From NCBI GenBank assembly GCA_046290435.1, contig JBKAGO010000054.1:1-62747 (forward strand): a DNA stretch of 62,747 nt, in the 5' to 3' direction. This DNA is from CAVQUE01 sp046290435 (lineage in GTDB: Bacteria; Actinomycetota; Acidimicrobiia; Acidimicrobiales; UBA8592). Of this stretch, positions 32,885 through 41,441 are shown piece after piece (the first letter of the stretch is position 1; the number at the start of each line of letters is the position of its first letter). Both the position numbers and the translations under genes were made by a program. The notes under the pieces were generated by a model that was given only the letters and a program-made list of their open reading frames with translations, was not told the origin of the DNA and searched no databases.

Positions 32885-33658
32885 ATGGCCGACGTCTTCC
32901 ATCTGGGGCTCACCCGCGACGATCTCGCCGGGGCGACCGTGGCGATCCTGCCCGGCGACCCCGGCCGGGTGCCCCGCATCGCCGCGCTCCTGGACGACGA
33001 CACCTTCCTGGCTTCGAACCGCGAGTACACGAGCCATCGGGGCACAGCCGGCGGCGCGCCGATCGTCGTCTGCTCGACCGGTATCGGCGGGCCGTCGACC
33101 TCCATCGCCGTCGAGGAACTCGCGCAGCTGGGCGTGCGCACGTTCCTGCGGGTCGGCACCACCGGCGCCATCCAGCCCGACATCGACGTCGGCACCATCG
33201 TGGTGACCACCGGAGCCGTCCGCCTCGACGGGGCCAGCCGGCACTTCGCCCCGCTGGAGTACCCCGCCGTCGCCGACTTCGCCTGCACGACGGCACTTGT
33301 CGAGGCAGCCCGAGCCGACGGGGTCGAGCCCCGTATCGGCATCACCGCCTCGGCCGACACCTTCTACCCCGGCCAGGAACGCTACGACACGGTGTCGGGC
33401 TACGTCCCCCGCCACCTGCAGGGCAGCCTCGCCGAGTGGCAGGCCCTGGGCGTCTGCAACTACGAGATGGAGAGCGCCACGCTGTTCACCATGTGTTCGG
33501 CCAACGGGTTCCGGGCCGGATGCGTCGCCGGGGTCATCGTCAACCGCCACACCCAGGAGATCCCCGACGAGGCGGTCATCGCCGAGGTCGAGCAGCGCTC
33601 GGTCCGCATCGTCGTCGACGCCGCAGCCCACCTGGCCGCCGGCGCACGCAACGAATAA
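32885..33658 (+). CDS. udp: Uridine phosphorylase
   Basis: A 257-residue protein that can be read almost residue for residue against enterobacterial Udp: DVFHLGLTRDDLAGATVAIL at the start, the phosphate-binding GDPGRV, STGIGGPSTSIAVEELAQLG, LRVGTTGAIQPDIDVG, DTFYPGQERYDT and NYEMESATLFTM with the ribose-binding EMES. It splits uridine into uracil and ribose-1-phosphate. ATG 32885 is chosen on that alignment and on the leaderless -10 box; an upstream ATG-less extension is open but unrelated. It stands alone. Confidence 0.93.
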   Translation: MADVFHLGLTRDDLAGATVAILPGDPGRVPRIAALLDDDTFLASNREYTSHRGTAGGAPIVVCSTGIGGPSTSIAVEELAQLGVRTFLRVGTTGAIQPDIDVGTIVVTTGAVRLDGASRHFAPLEYPAVADFACTTALVEAARADGVEPRIGITASADTFYPGQERYDTVSGYVPRHLQGSLAEWQALGVCNYEMESATLFTMCSANGFRAGCVAGVIVNRHTQEIPDEAVIAEVEQRSVRIVVDAAAHLAAGARNE

Positions 33659-33668
33659 GGCCAGCCGC

Positions 33669-34580
33669 TCAGGAGCGGGTTGCCACCACCATCCATTCGG
33701 CGGCGATCTGCGCAGCGGCCAGTGCGGTGACGCCGGCGCTGTCGTACACCGGGGCCACCTCGACCACATCGGCGCCCACCCAGTCGATGCCGTCGAGCGC
33801 GCCGACGATGTCGATCGCCTCGCCCGTGCCGAGCCCGCCCGCGACAGGTGTACCCGTGCCGGGAGCCGACGACGGGTCGAGCGCGTCGATGTCGAAGGTC
33901 AGGTAGGCCGGGCCCGAACCGACGTGGGTGCGCACCGCGGCGATGGTGGCCGCCGTGCCATTGGCCCGCACCCATGGGGCATCGAGGATCCGGACGCCGC
34001 GGGTGTCGGGGTTGAACGTGCGGATACCCACCTGGATGCTGCGGTCGCGGTCGATCAATCCCTCACGCAGGGCGTGCACGAACATGCTGCCGTGGTTGAG
34101 GTCGTGCTCGTCGGTCGGCTCCCACGTGTCGGTGTGCGCGTCGAAATGGACGAGTGCCACCGGACCGTGCTTCTCGGCGATGGCCCGCAACACCGGATAC
34201 GTCACGTAGTGGTCGCCGCCCAGGGTCAGCGGGCGGCACCCTGCCTCGACGATGCGCCGCAGATGCGCGGTGATGGCGTCGCGCACGGTCAGCGGGTTGT
34301 GCAGGTCGAGGATGACGTCACCGGTGTCGACGGCCGACAGCGCGTCGAGCCACACCCCGGTGGGATAGTGCTCGCCCTGGGCGACCATGAGCGACATCTC
34401 CCGCACCGCAGCGGGCCCGAAACGGGCGCCGGGCCGGTTGGTGGTGGCGACGTCGAACGGGATGCCCACCACCGCGATGTCGGCGTCGGCCCACCCGGCC
34501 GGATCCACCACGGCCGGGAGCCGGAACATCGTGCGGAACCCCGCGTAGGTGGGCGTGAGCAGCTCGGCGTCGGATTCCAT
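33669..34580 (-). CDS. Ureohydrolase (agmatinase/arginase superfamily)
   Basis: A 303-residue protein with the binuclear-metal motifs of ureohydrolases: GGDH (residues about 120-123), HFDAHTD (about 144-150) and FDIDALDPSSAPGTGTPVAG (from about 229). These enzymes release urea from agmatine, arginine, guanidinobutyrate or related guanidino compounds, with Mn2+ or in some cases Ni2+. The gene follows ligC by 31 bp on the same strand and might be read through from the lig operon, yet it has no role in aromatic catabolism. A guanidine-type operon lies 13 kb away, so a guanidino substrate is plausible but unproven. Confidence 0.87.
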   Translation of the reverse strand: MESDAELLTPTYAGFRTMFRLPAVVDPAGWADADIAVVGIPFDVATTNRPGARFGPAAVREMSLMVAQGEHYPTGVWLDALSAVDTGDVILDLHNPLTVRDAITAHLRRIVEAGCRPLTLGGDHYVTYPVLRAIAEKHGPVALVHFDAHTDTWEPTDEHDLNHGSMFVHALREGLIDRDRSIQVGIRTFNPDTRGVRILDAPWVRANGTAATIAAVRTHVGSGPAYLTFDIDALDPSSAPGTGTPVAGGLGTGEAIDIVGALDGIDWVGADVVEVAPVYDSAGVTALAAAQIAAEWMVVATRS

Positions 34581-34611
34581 CGGCGCAGGCTAATGCCCCG
34601 ACCGGCTCCCC

Positions 34612-35574
34612 TCAGCCGGCCGTATCAGCAGCCATCTGCCGCTCGAGGCGGTCGAGCACCTCGTAGCAGGGCAGCACCTGGGCGACGCTGCTGTTGGGCT
34701 CGCGGCCGTCGCGGATGGCCGAGAAGAACTCCCGGTCCTGCAGCTCGATGCCGTTGGTCGACACCGCGACCTGCGAGACGTCGATGGGCTCATCGCGACC
34801 GTCGACGAGATCGTCGTAGCGGGCGAGGTACGTTCCGGTGTCGCCGATGTAGCGGAAGAACGTCCCGAAGGGACCGTCGTTGTTGAACGACAGCGCCAGC
34901 GTGCAGATCGCTCCCGACTCGGTGCGCAGCTGGATGGACATGTCCATCGCGATCCCGAGCTCGGGATGGACCGGACCGGCCATGGCGTGTGCGTCGACGA
35001 TGGGGCTGCCGGTCTGGTAGGCGAACAGGTCGACGGTGTGGGCCGCGTGGTGCCACAGCAGATGATCGGTCCAGGTCCTGGGCTCACCGAGCGCGTTGGT
35101 GTTGGTCCGCCGGAAGAACAGGGTCTCGACGTCCATGTGTTGGATGGCGAACTCGCCCGATGCGATGCGCTGGTTGACCCACTGGTGACTGGGGTTGAAC
35201 CGGCGGGTGTGACCGCACATGGCCACGAGCCCCGTACGTTGCTGCGCCTCGACCACACGCCGGCCGGCCGCGAGGTCGTCACACAGTGGGATCTCGACCT
35301 CGACGTGCTTGCCGGCCTCGAGACACGCAAGCGCCTGCGCGGCGTGCAGCGGCGTGGGGGTCGCCAGCACCACGGCGTCGATGCTGTCGAGCGCGAGCAC
35401 CTCGTCGAGATCGGCGGCCACGTGGCCGATGCCGTACCTCTCGGCGACCTCACGGGTGGTCGCCTCCTCGGCGCCGACGATCGAGACGACCTCGACGCCG
35501 TCGATGCGGCGCATCGAGTCGAGGTGCTTGATGCCGAACGCGCCAGGACCTGCGAGCGCGACGTTGATGGTCAT
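34612..35574 (-). CDS. ligC: 4-carboxy-2-hydroxymuconate-6-semialdehyde dehydrogenase (LigC type)
   Basis: A 320-residue Gfo/Idh/MocA oxidoreductase. MTINVALAGPGAFGIKHLDS carries the Rossmann GxGxFG and matches the LigC subgroup start, with ATPTPLHAAQALACLEAGKH and EIPLCDDLAAG after it. LigC oxidises the ring-cleavage product of protocatechuate (in its hemiacetal form) with NADP+ to 2-pyrone-4,6-dicarboxylate. ATG 35574 is preceded by GCGGAGATCCCATC. It lies downstream of ligA and ligB in the same direction, 20 bp after ligB, forming a ligABC operon. Confidence 0.88.
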   Translation of the reverse strand: MTINVALAGPGAFGIKHLDSMRRIDGVEVVSIVGAEEATTREVAERYGIGHVAADLDEVLALDSIDAVVLATPTPLHAAQALACLEAGKHVEVEIPLCDDLAAGRRVVEAQQRTGLVAMCGHTRRFNPSHQWVNQRIASGEFAIQHMDVETLFFRRTNTNALGEPRTWTDHLLWHHAAHTVDLFAYQTGSPIVDAHAMAGPVHPELGIAMDMSIQLRTESGAICTLALSFNNDGPFGTFFRYIGDTGTYLARYDDLVDGRDEPIDVSQVAVSTNGIELQDREFFSAIRDGREPNSSVAQVLPCYEVLDRLERQMAADTAG

Positions 35575-35594
35575 GATGGGATCTCCGCTGGGGT

Positions 35595-36458
35595 TCAGGC
35601 TTCTTCGAGGATCAGATGACCCACGGCGGTGTTGCTGGCGGGCACGTGATAGAAGCGGTGACGGACGGTGGGGGCCGGGTGCGGCTCGCCGTCGGCCAGG
35701 TCGCCCATGGCGCCGCGGGCCACCAGCCACATGACCAGCTCGATGCCCTCCGAGCCCGCCTCACGCAGGTACTCGACGTGGGGTTTGGTGGCCAGGGCCT
35801 CCGGGTCGGCGATCAGCTCGTCGAGGAACGCGTTGTCGAACTCGGCGTTGATCAGCCCGGCCCGTGGACCCTGCAGCTGGTGGCTCATGCCGCCGGTGCC
35901 CCAGATCTGCACGTTCAGCGGCTCGTCGTAGGAATCGACCGCCCGCCGGATGGCCCGACCGAGCTCCAGGCAGCGCCGACCCGACGGCACCGGATACTGC
36001 ACGACGTTGACGGCGAACGGGATGACCGGGCACGGCCAGGCGTCGGGCTGACCGAACATCAGCGACAACGGCACGGTGAGGCCGTGGTCGACGTCCATCT
36101 TGTTGACGATGGTGAGGTCGAAGTCCTGCTGGATGACCGAGTGGGCGATGTGCGCGGCGAGGTCGGCGTGGCCGACGACGTCGGGGACCGGCCGTGGCCC
36201 CCAGCCCTCGTCGGCGACCGCGTAGCCCGCGGCGGTGCCGATGGCGAAGGTGGGGATCAGCTCGAGGCTGAAGGCCGTGGCGTGGTCGTTGTACACGAGG
36301 AAGATCACATCGGGCGGGTTCTCCGCGATCCAGGCCTTGGAGGCCTCGTAGCCGGCGAAGACCGGCTGCCAGTAGGGCTCGTCGTGCTTGCCGGCATCGA
36401 GCGCGGCGCCGATGGCCGGGACGTGGGAGGTGTAGACCGAGGCGGTGATGGTGGCCAT
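35595..36458 (-). CDS. ligB: Protocatechuate 4,5-dioxygenase beta (catalytic) subunit
   Basis: A 287-residue class III extradiol dioxygenase subunit. The Fe(II) ligands expected from LigB are visible: His12 (VYTSHVPAIG), His59 (VYNDHATAF) and a Glu near residue 240 (EGIELVMWL). WGTGGMSHQLQGPRAGLINA is a further family segment. With LigA it opens protocatechuate between C4 and C5 to 4-carboxy-2-hydroxymuconate-6-semialdehyde. Its ATG overlaps the stop of ligA by one base, so the subunits are translationally coupled. Confidence 0.92.
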   Translation of the reverse strand: MATITASVYTSHVPAIGAALDAGKHDEPYWQPVFAGYEASKAWIAENPPDVIFLVYNDHATAFSLELIPTFAIGTAAGYAVADEGWGPRPVPDVVGHADLAAHIAHSVIQQDFDLTIVNKMDVDHGLTVPLSLMFGQPDAWPCPVIPFAVNVVQYPVPSGRRCLELGRAIRRAVDSYDEPLNVQIWGTGGMSHQLQGPRAGLINAEFDNAFLDELIADPEALATKPHVEYLREAGSEGIELVMWLVARGAMGDLADGEPHPAPTVRHRFYHVPASNTAVGHLILEEA

Positions 36459-36835
36459 CAGCGGTACCGGTTGCCTTCGATGGACCGGCCACCGTTGACC
36501 ATCATGTCGCGGTACTCGTCCTCGCTCATGCCGGTCATCGACCCGGCGATCTGTTGGAAGCTCTTGCCGTCGGTGGCGCCGAGCTTGGCGAGGAAGTAGA
36601 TGTTGCCGCCCAAAGAGATCATGGCGTTCATGTCGCGGTCGAGCACGGCCTGCTTCTGGTCCTCGGTCATCTCCCACTCGTCGAGGTAGGCCCGCTCGTC
36701 GGCGAGGAAGCGCTGCCGGTTCGCCGGCGACATCAGCGACATGGCGAACTGGTTGAGCCAGTAGCCCTTCCGGGATTGGGCCGCGTCGAACACGGTCGTG
36801 CCGGGGATGTCCAGGTAGGGCTTGTCGATCGCCAC
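36458..36835 (-). CDS. ligA: Protocatechuate 4,5-dioxygenase alpha subunit
   Basis: A 125-residue protein of the LigA family: DIPGTTVFDAAQSRKGYWLN, then FLADERAYLDEWEMTEDQKQ and LGGNIYFLAKLGATDGKSFQ, close to the usual length. It has no metal ligands and helps form the active-site cleft with LigB. GTG 36835 is chosen because GGAGG lies just upstream and family homology starts here. It is the first gene of ligABC, with a well-formed promoter (TTGTCA-18-TACACT) whose -35 is covered by the GntR-type palindrome. Confidence 0.9.
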   Translation of the reverse strand: MAIDKPYLDIPGTTVFDAAQSRKGYWLNQFAMSLMSPANRQRFLADERAYLDEWEMTEDQKQAVLDRDMNAMISLGGNIYFLAKLGATDGKSFQQIAGSMTGMSEDEYRDMMVNGGRSIEGNRYR

Positions 36836-36883
36836 ATCGCCTCCACGGTTCCCCGGGTCGGTGCGCCGGGCCTGCGGGAACGA

Positions 36884-36934
36884 AGTGTAGTGCTCGACCC
36901 GGATTGTTGACAATCTCGGATGGCGCGTCAGAAT
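36884..36934. promoter_or_regulatory. Divergent ligABC/ligU promoter with GntR-type operator
   Basis: The palindrome GATTGT-TG-ACAATC is at 36902-36915. Leftward promoter: TTGTCA (36908-36913), 18 bp, TACACT (36884-36889). Rightward promoter: TTGACA (36907-36912), 16 bp, CAGAAT (36929-36934), six bases before ATG 36941. Both -35 boxes lie inside the palindrome, so one bound repressor would shut both operons. ATTGT-N2-ACAAT is the usual form of FCD-class GntR operators. Confidence 0.7.
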
Positions 36935-36940
36935 GGCGGG

Positions 36941-38011
36941 ATGATCGGTGTCAGGTGCATGCTCATGCGAGGCGGGACCTCCAAGGGAGCGGTGTTCCTC
37001 GCCGACGACCTTCCCGACGATCCCATCGTCCGCGATGGCCTGTTGCTGGCCGTGATGGGCTCGCCCGACGCCCGCCAGATCGACGGGATCGGCGGCGCCA
37101 ACCCACTCACCAGCAAGGTCGCCGTTGTCGGCCCCAGCACACGCGCCGACGCCGACATCGACTACCTGTTCCTCCAGGTCAGCGTGGACGAGGCCCTCGT
37201 CAGCGACCGGCAGAACTGCGGCAACATGCTGGCCGCGGTGGCGCCCTTCGCCGTCGAACGCGGCCTCGTCGCGGTCGCCGGGGACACGGCGAGCGTGCGG
37301 GTCTACATGGTCAACACCGACTCCATCGCCACCGCCCGCTTCGCCCTGCGCGACGGCATGCCCCGCTACGACGGCCACACCGCCATCGACGGCGTGCCCG
37401 GTACCGCTGCGGCGGTGCACCTCGACTTCGAGGACATCGCCGGCGGTTCCTGTGGTGCCCTGCTGCCCACCGGCAATGCCGTCGACACCATCGACGGCAT
37501 CGACGTCACCCTCGTCGACAACGGCATGCCGGTCGTGGTGTTGCGCGCCGCCGACATGGGCATCAGCGGGACCGAGACACCGACCGAACTCGACGGCGAC
37601 GACGCCCTGCGCGCCCGGCTCGAGTCCATTCGTCTGCAGGCCGGGCGCCTGATGAACCTCGGCGATGTCACCGACACCACGGTGCCGAAGCTCACCATGG
37701 TGTCGCCGCCCACCGCCGGCGGCGACATCTGCACCCGCACGTTCATCCCCCACCGCTGCCACGACGCCATCGGCGTGCTGGGCGCGGTGTCGGTGGCCAC
37801 CGCCGCGCTGCTGCCCGGTTCGCCGGCATCGACGGTGCTGCGTCCCGGCGCCGGCGCCGGCGGCACGCTCACCTGCGAACATCCCACCGGCTCGTTCACC
37901 GCCGCCATCGACATCGACACCGGCGTCGAGCCCCCGACGGTGCGCCGCGCCGGCATCGTCCGCACGGCACGCAAGCTCATGGACGGTGTCGTGTTCCCCA
38001 TGCCGCGCTGA
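36941..38011 (+). CDS. ligU: 4-oxalomesaconate tautomerase (GalD/LigU type, PrpF family)
   Basis: A 356-residue PrpF-family isomerase: MIGVRCMLMRGGTSKGAVFL is the family start, DRQNCGNMLAAVAPFAVERG carries the catalytic-site cysteine, and GSCGALLPTG the second conserved Cys. LigU/GalD moves the double bond of oxalomesaconate between the PDC-lactonase and hydratase steps. An ATG at 36920 is in frame, but 36941 is favoured by the leaderless promoter geometry. First gene of the rightward ligU-ligI-gntR run. Confidence 0.87.
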   Translation: MIGVRCMLMRGGTSKGAVFLADDLPDDPIVRDGLLLAVMGSPDARQIDGIGGANPLTSKVAVVGPSTRADADIDYLFLQVSVDEALVSDRQNCGNMLAAVAPFAVERGLVAVAGDTASVRVYMVNTDSIATARFALRDGMPRYDGHTAIDGVPGTAAAVHLDFEDIAGGSCGALLPTGNAVDTIDGIDVTLVDNGMPVVVLRAADMGISGTETPTELDGDDALRARLESIRLQAGRLMNLGDVTDTTVPKLTMVSPPTAGGDICTRTFIPHRCHDAIGVLGAVSVATAALLPGSPASTVLRPGAGAGGTLTCEHPTGSFTAAIDIDTGVEPPTVRRAGIVRTARKLMDGVVFPMPR

Positions 38012-38079
38012 CCCCCGCCGCCGACCCCCAGGCCCGCCCGCCGCCTCCGCCGACTTCTGCGAAAGAGACAGGACCCACG

Positions 38080-38964
38080 ATGCCCGACTCCGAACCCAAG
38101 GCCATCCCCGGGCCGCATCCCGATCCGCACCCGCCCCGCCGCTGGACGCCGCCTCCCCGCGCCACCGACGCCCACTGCCACGTGTTCGGGCCGGCCGCCC
38201 GGTTCCCGTTCTCGGCGGATCGGTCCTACACCCCGCCGGATTCGGGCATCGAGGACTTCGAGAAGCTCCAGGAACGGCTCGGCCTGTCCCGGGCGGTGTT
38301 CGTGCAGGCGTCGTGTCACGGCACCGACAACGCGGCGATGGTCGACGCGCTCGAGCGCGGCAAGGGCCGCTACGCCGGCGTCGCGATGATCGACGAGTCC
38401 TTCACCGACGACGACATCGCCGCACTGCACGACGCCGGGGTACGCGGCACCCGCTTCAACTTCGTGAAGCACCTCGGTGGCGCTCCCGAGCTCGACGTCT
38501 TCTGGCGCATCGTCGACCGGGTCCAGCCCCATGGCTGGCACATCGTGTTGCACTTCGACGCCAAGGACCTGCCCGAGTACGCGACGCTGCTCGACCGGAT
38601 GCCGTGCCCGTACGTCATCGATCACATGGCCCGGGTGCCCACCGCCGACGGCGTCGACCAGGCGCCGTTCCAGACGCTGCTCGAGCTGCTGCGCGACGAG
38701 CGCGCCTGGGTCAAGATTTCCGGCGCCGAACGCCTCACCGCCGACGGGCCCCCGCCCTACGACGATGTGGTCCCCTACGCGCAGGCCCTGGTCGCCGCGG
38801 CTCCCGATCGGGTGCTGTGGGGCACCGACTGGCCCCACCCCAACGTGCGCCACATGCCCGACGACGGCGATCTCGTCGATCTGCTGGTGGATCTCGTCCC
38901 CGACGAGGCCGCCCGCCACCGGGTCCTGGTCACCAACCCCGAGACGCTCTACGACTTCGGCTGA
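38080..38964 (+). CDS. ligI: 2-pyrone-4,6-dicarboxylate lactonase (LigI type)
   Basis: A 294-residue amidohydrolase-superfamily protein. ATDAHCHVFGPAARFPFSAD is diagnostic of LigI, followed by FVQASCHGTDN, VIDHMARVPT and the late Asp in WGTDWPHPN. The enzyme hydrolyses PDC to oxalomesaconate without an essential metal. ATG 38080 follows a weak AGGACC; the first 25 residues are Pro-rich. It lies 68 bp after ligU in the same direction. Confidence 0.9.
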   Translation: MPDSEPKAIPGPHPDPHPPRRWTPPPRATDAHCHVFGPAARFPFSADRSYTPPDSGIEDFEKLQERLGLSRAVFVQASCHGTDNAAMVDALERGKGRYAGVAMIDESFTDDDIAALHDAGVRGTRFNFVKHLGGAPELDVFWRIVDRVQPHGWHIVLHFDAKDLPEYATLLDRMPCPYVIDHMARVPTADGVDQAPFQTLLELLRDERAWVKISGAERLTADGPPPYDDVVPYAQALVAAAPDRVLWGTDWPHPNVRHMPDDGDLVDLLVDLVPDEAARHRVLVTNPETLYDFG

Positions 38965-38987
38965 CCGGTGCGGTACCTTCGCCGCCC

Positions 38988-39626
38988 ATGGTCGAGGTCA
39001 CCGCACGGCTCCGAGCCGACATCCTGAGCGGCGAGTTCCTGCCGGGCGCGCGCCTGGTCGAGATGAACCTGACCGAGCGCTATGGCGTCGGTCGCGCCGC
39101 CATCCGGTCGGCGATCGTCGAGCTGAGCGCCGAGGGACTGGTGGTCCACGAGACCAACCGGGGCGCCACCGTGCGTCGCGTGCCCGTCGATGTCGCCATC
39201 GAGATCGCCGAGGCCCGAGCCGTCCTCGAAGGGCTGCTCGCCCGCCGCGCCGCCGAGCGCGCGAGCATCGACGAGCGGGCCGAGCTCGCCGGGGTCGTCG
39301 CCGACATGACCGCGGCGGTCGCAGCCGACGACCAGGGCCGCTACACCGAGCTGAACGGGCTGCTGCATCGCCGTATCCGCGAGATCAGCGGCCACTCCAT
39401 CGCGAGCGAACTGGTTGCAAACCTGCGCAACCGGGGCACCCACCAGGAGTTCCGGCTGGCGTCGATGCCGGGCCGATCGAGCGTGTCGCTCCCCCAGCAC
39501 GCCGCCATCGTCGAGGCCATCGTGGCCGGCGACGGCGACGCGGCCGAGGCGGCCATGGCCGCCCACCTGGGCTCGGTGCAGGACGCACTGCGGGCCTGGG
39601 CCGACGAGGCCGACGCAGCCGATTGA
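38988..39626 (+). CDS. GntR-family (FCD subfamily) regulator of the lig cluster
   Basis: A 212-residue protein with an N-terminal winged helix (LRADILSGEFLPGARLVEM, then NLTERYGVGRAAIRSAIVEL) and a helical FCD ligand domain from about residue 75 (IEIAEARAVLEGLLARRAAE; later LNGLLHRRIREISGHS and HAAIVEAIVAGDGDAAEAAM with likely metal-binding His). It lies 23 bp after ligI, within the cluster. Its family recognises ATTGT-N2-ACAAT palindromes, and two such sites occur at the two divergent lig promoters. It is therefore the likely repressor, with protocatechuate or a pathway acid as inducer (inferred). Confidence 0.88.
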   Translation: MVEVTARLRADILSGEFLPGARLVEMNLTERYGVGRAAIRSAIVELSAEGLVVHETNRGATVRRVPVDVAIEIAEARAVLEGLLARRAAERASIDERAELAGVVADMTAAVAADDQGRYTELNGLLHRRIREISGHSIASELVANLRNRGTHQEFRLASMPGRSSVSLPQHAAIVEAIVAGDGDAAEAAMAAHLGSVQDALRAWADEADAAD

Positions 39627-39687
39627 CGCAGTCGATCGACGCAGCGGCGATCGCACGCGGGCGGGTGGGCCCGGGAGCGAGGCCGGT

Positions 39688-40368
39688 TCAGTCGATGTAC
39701 TCGACACCCATCTCGGCGAGCTTCTCGCGCAGTCCGTAGATTTCGACGCCGAGCTCGCCGGCGGCGAGGCGGGTGCGGGTGGCTTCCTCCTTGGCCAGCC
39801 GGGCGAGCGACTGTTCGAGCGCCCAGGGCGCCGAGGTGCGTTCGACCACGACGACGCCGTCGTCGTCGGCGCAGATGACGTCGCCGGGCGCCACGACGAG
39901 GCCGCCGAGCACCACGTCGACGTTGACCGAGCCGGGCGTGTTCTTCACCGTCCCCTGGCACGACACGTGCTGGGCCCACACGGGGAACCCCATCGAGCGG
40001 AGGTCGGCCGTGTCGCGCACACCTGCGTCGATCACCAGGCCGCGCACGCCGCGCTGTTGCAGCGATGTGGCGAGCAGGTCACCGAACATGCCATGGGTGG
40101 ACGGCGCCGTGTTGGTGACGACCAGGATGTCGCCGGGCCCGCACATCTCGACGGCGGCGTGCACCATGATGTTGTCGCCGGGGTGGCTCGACACCGTCAC
40201 GGCCGAGCCTGCGATCCTCGCTCCCTGCTGGATGGGGCGCAGCCCGACGCCCACGTAGCCCACGCGGCCGATGGCCTCGTGGACGGTGGCGGTGCCGATC
40301 GCGGCGAGCTCGTCGACGACGGCCGGGTCGGCGCGTTCGATGGTGCGGCGGATGACGTGGCGGTTCAT
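39688..40368 (-). CDS. ligK: 4-carboxy-4-hydroxy-2-oxoadipate aldolase (LigK/GalC type)
   Basis: A 226-residue class II aldolase of the RraA-like group: TATVHEAIGRVGYVGVGLRP, HPGDNIMVHAAVEMCGPGDI, GLVIDAGVRDTADLRSMGFP with the metal-binding Asp/Arg, and GDVICADDDGVVVVE. It cleaves carboxy-hydroxy-oxoadipate to pyruvate and oxaloacetate, the last step of the pathway. Its ATG overlaps the stop of ligJ (ATGA). Confidence 0.9.
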   Translation of the reverse strand: MNRHVIRRTIERADPAVVDELAAIGTATVHEAIGRVGYVGVGLRPIQQGARIAGSAVTVSSHPGDNIMVHAAVEMCGPGDILVVTNTAPSTHGMFGDLLATSLQQRGVRGLVIDAGVRDTADLRSMGFPVWAQHVSCQGTVKNTPGSVNVDVVLGGLVVAPGDVICADDDGVVVVERTSAPWALEQSLARLAKEEATRTRLAAGELGVEIYGLREKLAEMGVEYID

Positions 40369-41381
40369 GGCAGCCTCTCTGCGAGCCGGGGGAAGACCCG
40401 TCGGGCGTTGCCCTCGAGGATCTGCGCCCGCTGGGCGTCGGTCAGGTGGGCCCGTTCGATGTAGCGCAGCGTGTCGTCGTAGTACTCGCCGGTGTCGGCG
40501 TTGAGGGTCTTCACGGCGCCGAGCATCTCGGACCCGAACAAGATGTTGTCGGTGGGGACGACGTCGACCAGCAGGTCGATGCCGGGCTGGTGGTAGACGC
40601 AGGTGTCGAAGAAGACGTTGTCCATCACCTCGTCGAGGGGCGCCCAGCCATCGTTCGCCTCGGCCATGCCCTTGAACCGGCCCCAGTGGTACGGGACTGC
40701 GCCACCGCCGTGGGGGATGATCCAGCGCATCGTCGGGAAGTCGCGGAAGAGCCCCGACGTCATCGCCTGGGTGAACGCGGTCGTGTCGGCCCCGAGGTAG
40801 TGCGAGCTCGTGAAGTGGAAGTTCGGGTTGCACGTCGCGCTGACGTGGATCATGGCCGGGACGTCGAGCTCGCACAGCGCCTCGAACAGCGGATGCCAGT
40901 AGGGATCGGACAGTGGTGGGCCCGTCCAGTTGCCGCCGGAGGGGTCCGGGTTGAGGTTGGCGCCGATGAACCCCATCTCCTCGACGCAGCGGCGCAGCTC
41001 GCGCACCGAGGACTCGACCCCGACGCCGGGCGACTGGGGGAGCTGGCACACGGGCGCGAAGTTGGCCGGGTAGAGATCGGCGATGCGACCCACCAGGTCG
41101 TTGCAGTGCTCGGTCCAGAAGCGGCTGGTGTGCTCGTTGCCCTCGTGGTGGCCCATCCACGACGCCCGTGGCGAGAAGATCGTCAGGTCGATACCGCGCT
41201 CGCGCTGGAGCCGGAGCTGGTTGCCCTCGATGGTCTCGGCGAGGTCGTCGTCGGAGATGTCGAGCACGCCCTTGTCGCCGACGAAGGTCGGGTCGGCGGC
41301 GACGGCGGCCCGCTGCCGCTCTCGGTAGGCGCCCAGTTGCGGAGGCGCCGTGGTGTAGTGCCCGTGGCAGTCGATGATCAT
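40365..41381 (-). CDS. ligJ: 4-oxalomesaconate hydratase (LigJ type)
   Basis: A 338-residue amidohydrolase-superfamily protein: MIIDCHGHYTTAPPQLGAYR with the HxH metal pair, FSPRASWMGHHEGN, FIGANLNPDPSGGNWTGPPL, MIHVSATCNPNFHFT and IIPHGGGAVPYHWGRF. LigJ adds water to the enol form of oxalomesaconate with Zn2+. ATG 41381 is the first gene of the leftward ligJK pair. The second copy of the GntR-type palindrome is 31 bp upstream. Confidence 0.91.
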   Translation of the reverse strand: MIIDCHGHYTTAPPQLGAYRERQRAAVAADPTFVGDKGVLDISDDDLAETIEGNQLRLQRERGIDLTIFSPRASWMGHHEGNEHTSRFWTEHCNDLVGRIADLYPANFAPVCQLPQSPGVGVESSVRELRRCVEEMGFIGANLNPDPSGGNWTGPPLSDPYWHPLFEALCELDVPAMIHVSATCNPNFHFTSSHYLGADTTAFTQAMTSGLFRDFPTMRWIIPHGGGAVPYHWGRFKGMAEANDGWAPLDEVMDNVFFDTCVYHQPGIDLLVDVVPTDNILFGSEMLGAVKTLNADTGEYYDDTLRYIERAHLTDAQRAQILEGNARRVFPRLAERLP

Positions 41382-41411
41382 GGTGGATGCATCTTGGCGC
41401 CGGCCTTGCCG

Positions 41412-41425
41412 GATTGTCAACAATC
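41412..41425. promoter_or_regulatory. Second GntR-type operator, between ligJ and pobA
   Basis: GATTGT-CA-ACAATC differs from the site at 36902 only in the central dinucleotide, and the flanking CCG on the left is shared. For leftward ligJ, TTGACA inside the site plus 18 bp and CAAGAT form a candidate promoter. The rightward pobA start is 17 bp beyond the site. Confidence 0.7.
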
Positions 41426-41441
41426 CTGCAAGCATGTGTCC

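Noticed and set aside
36458..37882. 474-residue leftward frame containing LigA
   Set aside because: Only the last 125 residues are LigA-like; the rest is the complement of ligU.
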